From NCBI GenBank assembly GCA_001687465.1, contig LVLI01000413.1, forward strand, positions 1 through 14,436: a stretch of DNA of 14,436 nt, in the 5' to 3' direction. Below the pieces are notes generated by a model that did not search any database, was not told where the DNA came from, and saw only the letters and a program-made list of their open reading frames with translations. How positions within the stretch are numbered: the first letter of the stretch is position 1; every line of letters starts with the position of its first letter. Of the stretch, positions 6,881-14,436 are shown in pieces. The position numbers and the translations under genes are program-made. The stretch comes from Halocafeteria seosinensis (taxonomy: Eukaryota > Sar > Bigyra > Bicosoecida).

Positions 6881-8433
6881 TTTGATTTTATACCTTTCCA
6901 AGTTGGACTAAATATGATAATGGTTCGCAAAGCCATGACCGAACTCGTTGCTGGATTATCAAGCTGGGCAAATGACTGTCATGATCATAGCGAGGAGGAA
7001 ACTTCCCCGCTCTTCGTTACAGGGACATCCGGTATGGGAAAATCTGTAATAGTCTGGCAACTTATGCAGAACCTGCTAGCACAAGGGTTTTGTGTTGTGT
7101 ACTGCACGAAGGACGCTCATAACCAAGGCGAAGCATTTAGTATACGAAAGACCGATAGGAGAACCTCTGTTAAGGCTCTTGTAGACACTCGCCGTCTACC
7201 CCATTTACTTGAGGAGCACGTAGGCGATAAAGTTGTCCAGATTAAAGACGGACATTTGTCCACAGGCATGGCAAGCATAAGTGTCGGCTGCGTTTTGTAT
7301 GTATCCTCGATAAAGGATAAATGGTTCAAGGAGAAAACAAAACGGGCCGACGCAAGGATCTATTACGTTCCAAAATTTTCCAAAGAGGAAGTGCAAATGT
7401 TTGCAAGAATACAAGATCCATTGCTAGCTGAAGGGGATCCAATGGAAACCACTCCAAATGAGACTGAAATCAACAGGAGATTTGAGGATGTTGGTGGTTG
7501 TCCACGGTTTTTGTCGCAGAGCAACCGAGCCTATATTCAGACCTTGGAGGCACAATTACGTGCGGTTAAAGCTCTCGAGCAGCACCCAACAGGGGAAGCA
7601 GATCCGCTAACTAAAACAGGGGACGATCCTTCTAGATTTATCGTTCATATTGGAGTTCGCTGTGGGTAAGAGCAGGAAGTCAACGACACTCTCAAAAAAT
7701 ACGCTATTCCTGTTAGAATGGTTGGCTCAAGCCGTGTGGCCCGGTTGATGACCGCGTACCACAGTTACCGTTTGTACTCGCTCTCCTCCGCGCTGACTAG
7801 CATTGACTCGCGAACTCGTGGCCACTTATTTGAGATGAGGATCATCCAATTTGCACAGGATGAATTCAGTTTTGCCGATGTGGGAACCCATGGTAGAATC
7901 ACCATTCCACCGACCACCGCAATACATGTGCTAAATAGTACGGTCGATGCAAGTACGTTAGGTTTCACTTCGCGACAGTTCTGTGTTCCGGTGGAGCAAA
8001 ATTTCCCTGTGAATGATGCCTGGTCAGCGCACTGTCTGATACAGGTGACTGTTGCTAAACGACATGCCCTCGATTGGTCAAATGCTACATTTAGGAAACT
8101 ATTGCAGCAAATACAGATTGTCCGGCAAAGAAACAATATACGTGGACAAGTTCCTTTCCTGTTTTTCGTTCCCGAAACTCAAAGCTGCGTCGCTCAGGAG
8201 ATTAGCAGCCGAGATGTTGAGGTGGATGTACTATATGTCGTTCAATGTCTGCTTTACCGGAAGATATAGAAGCTTCTTATAAAGAGGCTAAATATGGCGA
8301 GAGTGACAACGACAGGGTAAACGGACCCATCGTTCTCAAAGGGAAGCGCGTGACGGTTCATTGGACGGAGTATGAGACAAGACGATCGCAACGTTTGTTG
8401 AACGCCCAGCACACTGGCCAGACCGCTACGTAA
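6863..8433 (+). pseudogene. CR (Crinkler/RHS) superfamily NTPase-nuclease gene, broken copy
   Basis: A member of the Crinkler/RHS superfamily: P-loop NTPase followed by a restriction-endonuclease-like domain. The NTPase part shows PFQVGL, Walker A GTSGMGKS (residues 54-61), then FSKEEVQMFA and RRFEDVGGCPRFL, the hallmark 'GG.PR' region of this family. After residue 268 an in-frame TAA (7667-7669) interrupts; the same frame continues at once with MVGSSRVARLM and the nuclease core RGHLFE (E), NDAW (D) and LIQVTVAKRH (QxT). Near 8245-8262 the frame shifts by one and a Lys/Arg tail continues to TAA at 8433 (ending QTAT). The stop lies in a GGTAAGAG context, so a 51-nt in-frame intron (7666-7716, ending TTCCTGTTAG) is possible, but the skipped residues look coding. 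The N-terminal header is missing: the MULE end sits at the start of the NTPase. Probably non-functional. Confidence 0.7.
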
Positions 8434-8559
8434 ATTTGAGGGAAACCGGTTCCGGACGCCGTATTGTTCACCACTGTATTAAGCATAATAGTGCCTCCCC
8501 TTCTTCCGGAATAGGTTTTACATACGTTTAGACAATCATTACACAATGTTAGCATTGCA

Positions 8560-8974
8560 TTGCAAGGCGAAATACCCTTACTACCCAGCATTGATGAAGC
8601 AGAGACACGGCGAATGTATTCGAATGGGTCAACAAAAAGCACCAAGATCTTGAAGAACTGGGCCCGCCAAAACGAACCCCTCATGGTCTGTCTGTGGATG
8701 AGTTGTACGCTCCTATACCTGAAAAGTCTGATTCTAAGCAGGGGCTTAGTTTGTCTACCTCGAACTTCCATGATCACTTCGGTAGAATTACTTGAGAATC
8801 TCATTGAGAAACCTGACCGAGACTCTGTCTGTGGGCACTGAGGAACAGCTTGAGAGATATTCCCATTTTGTATCAATGAAACATCCATTACTATATGAGC
8901 GTTACAGTCGTTCAAATAAGTTGGTAACATCTGGGTGTTACCTGGACTTTTGCACAAGTCATTTTGGGGACTGA
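8560..8974 (+). pseudogene. Decayed coding fragments, unrecognised
   Basis: Three short plus-strand segments with coding-like residue composition lie one after another in different frames: about 8560-8615 (IPLLPSIDEAETRR), about 8601-8795 (containing FEWVNKKHQDLEELGPPKR and GLSVDELYAPIPEK) and about 8789-8974 (TEEQLERYSHFVSMKHPLLY, ending TSHFGD). Together they look like one ancient gene broken by at least two indels. No family was recognised. An opposite-strand ORF across the area (8358-8957) looks like a shadow. Confidence 0.3.
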
Positions 8975-9413
8975 GTCACTGAAACAAAACGTACTGGGTC
9001 AAAAACTTCTGTAATCCACCAATGTACCGCATTATATTTTAGTTCTTCTACTGGTTTGGTCCAGACATTCCCGTATAGTGTGGAGTTATTAATTCCTGGC
9101 ATTTGCTGGACATATTGCTGCAGTTGACTTCCATTGAACCAAGTTTCTGTGTCAGCATACCTGACCCAACGAACCGCAACAGCAACGCGGCTCTTTGTTA
9201 ACCTATATGTCCATACTTTTCATTCTCTACAAATTTAGGAGTATTCGGCATTCTAGTAAATTGAATGCTCTTTAAGACAGTAGGAACAAGTCCTGTATAC
9301 ATCCGTGGAGTGTTGAAACTTTGAAAGACAGCGGTCCATTGGACCATGGACCATGGACCAGTCGCTTCCTTTCCAGGTTATGACGTCTCTTGGCATTGTT
9401 GTTTCGCAGCTCG
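8959..9413 (-). pseudogene. Decayed gene fragment on the minus strand, unrecognised
   Basis: Reading leftward from about 9413, coding-like sequence starts with MPRDVITWKGSDW, changes frame inside a 7-bp tandem repeat (9341-9360), continues as FNTPRMYTGLVPTVLK and RMPNTPKFVENEKYGH to a TAA near 9208, then resumes in the original frame with RVAVAVRWVRYADTETWFNG, STLYGNVWTKPVEELK and VHWWITEVFDPVRF until TGA at 8959-8961. About 140 residues are visible in total. The composition (many W, Y, V, N, P) fits a beta-rich protein, perhaps a captured viral capsid-type protein, but I do not recognise it. It converges with the plus-strand remnant at 8560-8974. Confidence 0.4.
9341..9360. repeat. 7-bp tandem repeat (GGACCAT)
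   Basis: GGACCAT GGACCAT GGACCA, almost three copies. One extra copy relative to an even frame exactly accounts for the frame change of the minus-strand fragment that crosses it. Confidence 0.85.
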
Positions 9414-9681
9414 ATCATGGTGTGTAAAACCAAAACAGTGTGTTATTTTGTCCTCTCTGCTGTTGTACAGTATAATATTATACCTTATAAGCAGCATAAC
9501 AGGAACTTTTCCCCTCTTTTCTTTTTCCTTTTTCGCCACGACCCGAGACGTGCCGTCCGCCTCAGTTCTTCGTCCCTCTTCTCTCCTGGCTCTCGTTCCC
9601 CCTTCCCCATTGGTGTCTTCCCAACGTTCCATTCCGTTTTTCGCCTATTTCCCTTCTTTTTTGAGCTTTATACAAAAGAGA
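9414..9681 (+). promoter_or_regulatory. Probable promoter and 5' leader of the large CR gene
   Basis: No gene is supported here, although the plus frame is open. It contains a perfect 14-bp palindrome GTATAATATTATAC (9470-9483) that doubles as a TATA-like site, followed by TTATAAGCAGCATAAC and long C/T-rich tracts (about 9505-9660), common in promoters and leaders of microbial eukaryotes. The downstream ATG at 9682 has a favourable context (AGAGAATGG). Confidence 0.4.
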
Positions 9682-12600
9682 ATGGCGGATAATAAGGCAT
9701 CCGCTAGCCAGGGAAACACTGGGCCTTCTGATGAAACTGTTTGTGATGAGCGCACTGGAAAGAGAGCGGCTCCTGCTGGTACTGTAAATCCGGCTGAAAG
9801 CAAACGCAACAGAACAGAAGGCGAGCAAGGGGACGAGCAAAAAGAAGGCCAAGGTTCCGCCGACAATGACAACTCTGGCGAAGGAGGAAGGGGAAACAAT
9901 AAATTCACGGATTCTCTGAAAAACCGGCTACTCCAATGGTTGGACGATTACATCCAACGCAAGGGATTGAAGGTGTCTGATGACTGGAAAAACGCCATTC
10001 AGGAAGAGATCGAGGAAACCCAGCACTTGAGCGAACACCCTTTTGATAGCAAAGACGACCTCAAGAACGCGTGTGTCGTCAAGATGTCTTCCGAAGACAC
10101 TACCGCCGTCGTAAATTATATTGGAGGGGCCATGTATGCGTGGTTGCAACAGCAGGGAGCTGGTAAGCAGCAGGGAGCTGGTAAGTGGGAGCACCAAACA
10201 GTGGTTACCCACAATAAGCATGAGAAGGGGTGGAACGGGGTGTTCTGATGTAACCAAAGTACGCGGCAATAATGATATGGTGTGGCAAGGTGATACGATG
10301 ATGCACAAAGGGCAAGGTGTACCATGAGAGTCTTTTCGTCGACTTGACGGTGAACCCTTGTTGCTCTGTTGTTTCTTCCTTTGTATTGCTCGAAAATTGA
10401 GGGACGGGTAATGGGGGCTGTGCTATACGTAAACAAGAAGCAGGGAAACTAGGGAGAGCTGCTTTTGTTACTGTTAGCTGCTCGATTGCTCTCAGTTCTC
10501 CTGCTAATTTAAATTTGAATCATGTTTCCACTTCCCATTTCCCCGCAGGTAAGTACACTCAGAATCAGAAGGAGAATGAGCTGCTTTTCTTAGATGGTTT
10601 TGGGTGAAAATACTTCTTCGCCTGTATGACTTTGCTTTGCTGTTTACAGGCGGCGGAGGCGGCGCAGGTCCGAATAGCGGAGGTGCAGCTGGTAAGTCAA
10701 CACTGAGAACCAAATGCCGAAACCTCTGCAAGAGGAAGATTCATTGACTGGTACATTACGTATGATGTTGTTGCGATTTATCATTTATCATTTTGTTACA
10801 GATCCAGGTGGAGCAGGTTAGTAAATGCTGAAGGTGGAAATGTGGCGTCTGTTGTGATTTGATTGCTGCTTCATACTGTTGTCTTGAACAGCAGGAGCAA
10901 ACGCACGGTTTCACGCAGAGAACATTCCCGAAGTGGTATTATATTCTAGTTCCGTCGAGTTGGGCCTGACGGCGACGTTTTTAAACCAAGAATGGGCGGT
11001 TGAAAAAATTGCGAACGGTATGACTTCGTTTGCTGAGGGTGTGTGGCGAGGTGTTGCTAAAAAGCACGGAAAGGCGCATCTGAATGATCTATACCTTCCG
11101 AGCTTTTCAGTGGTTAATATGTTCGGAAGTGGGAAAACCGAACTATTGAAGCAGGTAATTTTGCAGCTGAACCGACGAGGCTCCATAGAATGGACAGACC
11201 TGAAGAACAAACCCTATGCTGTGGGTGCATGGCTATGCTACGTTGACGTTAGGGTAGTCACTGCCAACATTCGGAACGTGCATCTGCCTACGACAATTAG
11301 TACGTCCCTTCAATGTTCCCGGTTAAGGTTAGGGTGGTTCGAGTCCATTATAAACAAAACGTGTGCGTATTGTGCCTTTTTCTACGACACAGAGTTAGTT
11401 AGATATTGTGCTGTGATGTCGGCACTAGCGAGGGCTGTTCGCGTGAGGAACGCTGAAGAGGACCGTGCTTCCAGCACTACTTACGCGTATGAGCCAGTCC
11501 TTTCGGAGCAACAAAAAGAGACCTTCATAGAACAAGGAGCGAAGCTTTATACGGAGAGGTTTGAGCTTGAATCCCTGTTCAGGCTATTTTGTGAATTGAC
11601 CACCGGGACGACTACAGAAAGCGAAAGTGGTAGCGGGAGTGAACGTCGACTTCAACATTTGCTTGTGGTAGTAGATGAAGCCGCAGATTTGCCTCCGCCG
11701 CAAGGAGCGGAGCCACCGGTACTAGCTCAAGCGGCTGTGGCGTTTTGGGAGTGCATTGACCCGTGGTACGAATTTGAAGGAGCCGTTTTCGGCATACAAC
11801 TTGCTTTTGCGTCAAAGTTGGTAGATTTATGTACTTTGGGCAATCGGCAGCACAATTCCCCGCGCGATGTAGTACCGGTGCCCATGCAACTGCTAGCTCC
11901 CGCGTATGTATCAGAGCTACTTCCTGTAGAAATGGCACTGCTTCCGGCTGACAAAATGCGCGTGGCTAACATCCTATTCGCCGAGACAGCTGGAGTTCCT
12001 CGACTGATACAATATTCCATCGACGGGATGTCTGACAGCAAGCTGAGCTGCATCGTTCCTGAAGTCATCCACAGCAAGTGTGCCGAGCGCATGGCGCAGT
12101 GGGATTTCCTTCTTCCCTCTATCGGCCCGGTTTTCGATGTTCTATGCTGCATGTCTAGAATGAATGTACCGGTACTGTATGATACTATGCTTGGTCAGGT
12201 TGTTGATCACTTCAGAAAGCATGTGCCTGTGCCAGAGAGCTGGCGGACCCTTGACGAAGCCACTCGCCAGTCCAACTGTGTGGAAATGAGTCGGTTACAC
12301 TCGTTTTATGTAACTTCGCTGGACCGCAGAATTGTCGGAACGGAAGTGTGGTTACTTGCTATGCCCCATGTATTTCTTGAATACGTGCTGAGACAACCGC
12401 GTCACCGCAGTGGGTTGCCAGGTCTGAACGGCATTGAAGAACACATCCTTACCTCGCAGACGTCAACAGGCGAAGTCGAGTTGCTTGAGCAGGTTGCTCA
12501 CAAGATGATTTGTATTTCCCTGAATATATGCAACTATTTGCAGCTTGAGTATCCTCTACACAATGCGTTACCGATGCTACGACCGGCGCTTGCCGGACGC

Positions 12601-13470
12601 GGACTTGTTTCTGAAGATATCAAGACCTTGCCGATTCCGCGCTTGAAGGACGGTGAGAAGATGGCACCGCGGAACACAGGCGATCCTTCAAAGCAAGATC
12701 TGGAGATGATAAGGTCGATCAATCTGGGGACCGGGCGTTTCGACCACCATATTAGTAAGGTGTCCGTTCCTTATATTCTGAGAAAATTTCCTAGACACAG
12801 GCTTCTTGTCCCAGTGGCTAAGTCACCATCGTTTGACGGTCTCTTGACCCTTGAACAAGATGTAGGGATATATTGTGGACTTGCCCTTCAGGAAAAGCAC
12901 TACGACGTGACGATGCTGTCAACTGAAAAACTGGGCGAGGAAGTAATAAAAGCTGTATCCCCTGATATGGCAGCGATGGAAGGATGGACGTTCACTGTTC
13001 TTTTCTTATCTGGAACGTTTGAACACTCACCCTCAAACCCTAGCTCGGAAAGTCAGGCCACGCCTGGAGAGCGGAGATCACTTCGAACCCAAAATCAAGA
13101 AGCATCGCCAGCAGGCGCACCAGAAGAAGCTCCAGCAGAAGCTAGTGTGTCGTATTCTGAAAATTGTAACCCTTTATGGCCATATTTGAGTAGGCATGGT
13201 GATACTCCAGAGAGTGACTTTGCCTTAGGAGAGTTCGGGGAGCTATATCTTGCGCCAGGCAGTGTGATTGCTGTCCCAACCGGTGAAAAATTCAACCTCC
13301 CGCGCAACGTCGACGTCGTTGTCATGGACTGTGCTGCGATGTCGCGATGGCTAGGTGGAAAGATCAGCCAAGAGCTGTTTCCTAACCTATCTAAGGTTAA
13401 TCCGAAGGAGAAGCCACGACAAGGACGTCGTCAACCACAGCAGACCAAGCGCGGGCGTACTGCTACGTAA
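9682..13470 (+). CDS. CR (Crinkler/RHS) superfamily protein: novel header, P-loop NTPase, REase-like nuclease
   Basis: Model: exons 9682-10180, 10650-10691, 10802-10816 and 10892-13470, all joined in phase 1, giving about 1044 residues. CR proteins couple an AAA/STAND-like NTPase to a nuclease and act in the nucleus or as effectors or selfish elements. Seen here: Ser/Gly/Lys-rich N-terminus with a bipartite nuclear-localisation pattern (KR, 12 residues, KRNR); a helical header (FTDSLKNRLLQWLDDYIQRK, about residues 75-155); a Gly/Ala linker from the small exons; P-loop NMFGSGKTELL (about 263-270; Asn replaces the usual first Gly); Walker B LLVVVDEAADLP (about 442-452); ETAGVPRLIQYSIDG, matching the family's GG.PR region; a C-terminal nuclease core with PSFDGLL (D about 833) and GLALQEK (QxK, about 851-853); a low-complexity Pro/Glu/Ala stretch; and a basic tail ending KRGRTAT. 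Start chosen at 9682 because the open frame upstream is C/T-rich non-coding. No disruption is seen. The header matches no type I know. Confidence 0.7.
10150..10185 (+). repeat. Perfect 18-bp tandem duplication containing the splice donor
   Basis: CAGCAGGGAGCTGGTAAG occurs twice in a row. Each copy ends in an AGCTG|GTAAG donor, giving two donors 18 bases apart (after 10162 and after 10180), both phase 1. Choice between them adds or removes six residues (KQQGAG-type) of the linker. Confidence 0.9.
10181..10649 (+). other. Intron 1 of the large CR gene, with internal AG|GT site
   Basis: 469 nt from GTAAGTGGG to TGTTTACAG. No protein-coding gene is supported inside. At 10531-10554 it contains CTTCCCATTTCCCCGCAG|GTAAGT, a strong acceptor abutting a strong donor (cut between 10548 and 10549), which would split it into 368 and 101 nt. 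An alternative is a 105-nt cassette exon 10444-10548: it is open, phase 1 at both ends, but its acceptor (AACAAGAAGCAG) lacks a pyrimidine tract. Confidence 0.6.
10650..10691 (+). other. 42-nt Gly/Ala mini-exon
   Basis: Flanked by TTTACAG and GTAAGTCAA; codes about 14 residues, mostly glycine and alanine with PNS in the middle. Phase 1 at both ends, so skipping keeps the frame. Confidence 0.65.
10802..10816 (+). other. 15-nt microexon
   Basis: Flanked by TTTTGTTACAG and GTTAGTAAA; codes DPGGA with the split codon from the previous exon. Phase 1 on both sides. The introns around it are 110 and 75 nt. Frame agreement between four independent exon boundaries supports it. Confidence 0.55.
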
Positions 13471-13489
13471 AGTCGTGCCACAACCGTGG

Positions 13490-14103
13490 TCACCTCGAAT
13501 GCACAACGTGCTTGTATTGTCGTCGTCTTTGGAATAGCCTTACCGCATTCACCATGTACTGCGCATTATCGCTGCAAACTGCAGTAAGTTGGTTGGGGCT
13601 GATACCGTTCTCCTGCAGTACTGTGTCCATCATTTCATCTACGGATTCCCCAGAGTATGAGTCTGGTGTCCGAACCGACAGCAAAATGGGGTGCTCAAAG
13701 TAAGCAGATGTGATCATCAACAGAAAACCGCTCATTTTGAGCAGTCTCAGCTGAGATTCATCTACTACCAGAGTCAGCTGCACATATCGCAGAAAAATTG
13801 GAGAATTTCCAGTTAGATCGATGCTTTAGAAGCCGTACTTACCGGGGCATTTTGCTCAGTGAGCTCTCGTCGGATTGCACTTGCAATCACCTTTACGCAT
13901 GAAGGTACATGTGTGTTTGTTATGGTCTTTCGGTTGAAAGATCGCGGGTATTGGATGAGTGATGAAATACCAGACAGACGTGCTAGTTGCTCTATTTGGG
14001 AGGGATTTAATCCGATCCCGAGCAATTTTCCGGAAAGAAGCGAGGTTTCAGCACACACACACAAATGTGACAGATAGCCCACCGGCCGGGAAGTTGACCA
14101 CAT
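13490..14103 (-). pseudogene. hAT/DUF659-like transposase, truncated, two exons
   Basis: Exon 14103-13843 (containing QYPRSFNRKTITNTHVP and IRRELTEQNAP) joins in phase 0 across a 65-nt intron (13842-13778; GTAAGTACGG to ATATGTGCAG) to exon 13777-13490. The second exon opens with LTLVVDESQ, where D is the first catalytic residue position of hAT-type transposases, and later has YSGESVDEMMDTVLQENGI and VCSDNAQYMVNAV, typical of the DUF659/hAT core. Stop at 13490, only 19 bases from the convergent CR gene stop, so the large C-terminal half and dimerisation domain are absent. ATG 14103 may not be the true start; a TAA lies in frame just upstream. Confidence 0.6.
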
Positions 14104-14436
14104 CCTCTTAACGAGGAGCGGTATGCGCCCGTGTTAAGCAGCGACGGGCCCGCTGTTCCTGCAGCCTTGCTGACATGCGCCGTGAGGAACACAGCACTGG
14201 TTAAGCTCAGGAGGCATCGGGGGAGGAGCCATGCCTGCGCCCACAATGTCAGAGGTACCGACAAGGCTCAGTCTGGCAGGAGAAGACCCTGACCCTGCCA
14301 CAGCGGCGCCAACGCCAAGACCGGTTGCAGCAGCGCAGGCAGGATGAAGTGTTGTTCCCGACGCAACAGTTGTGACCAATGACAAGCCTCCACCTGACGC
14401 GGGAGGGGGCTCCCCAGAAATTCCGTCCACCTCATT
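14104..14436 (-). other. Ala/Pro/Gly-rich open frame, uncertain
   Basis: On the minus strand a frame in register with the hAT fragment is open from the window edge to a TAA at about 14134 (PPPASGGG, MAPPPMPPELNQCC). It is GC-rich and low-complexity. It may be the 5' part of the hAT gene before an intron or the nonsense mutation, or simply non-coding. No BED zinc finger is visible. Confidence 0.25.

Noticed and set aside
8358-8957. 199-residue minus-strand ORF
   Set aside because: Open by chance: composition is Cys/Arg/Ser-rich without motif, and better coding signals exist in other frames over most of its length.
9470-9483. 14-bp perfect palindrome GTATAATATTATAC as an operator
   Set aside because: AT-rich palindromes of this length arise easily; kept only as a possible TATA site in the promoter entry.
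9346-9681. N-terminal extension of the large CR gene to an upstream ATG at 9346
   Set aside because: The extension translates C/T-rich leader sequence and overlaps the 7-bp repeat and minus-strand remnant; ATG 9682 has a good context and starts the coding-like composition.
11316-11336. Telomere-like TTAAGGTTAGGG
   Set aside because: Single short occurrence inside an open CR exon; no array, so no evidence of a telomeric origin.
1-14436. CRISPR array, tRNA or rRNA genes
   Set aside because: No regularly spaced repeats, cloverleaf with conserved T-loop, or rRNA-like sequence noticed on reading.

Overview
The window looks like nuclear DNA of a eukaryotic microbe (protist or fungus-like; species not identifiable from sequence). 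Reasons: GT-AG introns of about 50-400 nt with GTAAGT-type donors and pyrimidine-rich acceptors, eukaryotic DNA transposons (a MULE and a hAT-like remnant), and two genes of the Crinkler/RHS (CR) NTPase-nuclease superfamily, which occurs in oomycetes, chytrids and other protists. Intron-bearing genes argue against trypanosomatids, where RHS genes are best known. No protein in the window looks like ordinary housekeeping; it reads as a fast-evolving, transposon-rich accessory compartment.

Layout. (1) 1 to about 3340: an AT-rich, intron-less, gene-dense block that I read as an integrated fragment of a polinton-like virus (PLV) or a relative in Preplasmiviricota. It holds a double-jelly-roll-type major capsid protein (minus strand, runs off the window, one frameshift), two small overlapping minus-strand ORFs, a Q/P-rich plus-strand protein and the start of a basic virion-like protein whose C-terminal part resembles the start of a class-3 lipase fold. 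Two copies of one element of roughly 100 bp sit in front of two of these genes, oriented with transcription. A short AT-rich divergent promoter lies in the middle. (2) About 3340-6880: a Mutator-like element (MULE) with a multi-exon transposase on the minus strand and degenerate terminal inverted repeats. It cuts the last viral gene on its left and abuts a headless CR gene on its right. (3) 6863-8433: a broken CR gene (P-loop NTPase plus restriction-like nuclease) with one in-frame stop and one frameshift. (4) 8434-9413: decayed coding fragments on both strands, unrecognised. (5) 9682-13470: a large, apparently intact CR gene with a long first exon, a Gly-rich linker built from a 42-nt exon and a 15-nt microexon, and a 2.58-kb last exon. 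(6) 13490-14103: a truncated hAT/DUF659-like transposase on the minus strand, then nothing clear to the window end.

How they relate: the viral block, the MULE and the hAT remnant are independent mobile or parasitic DNA. The CR genes are a multi-copy family expected in such compartments. The most interesting features are the splicing architecture of the intact CR gene (a sequence matching a recursive 'zero-length exon' splice site, a perfectly duplicated splice donor, and all-phase-1 glycine mini-exons between header and NTPase) and the repeated intergenic promoter/hairpin element of the viral block.
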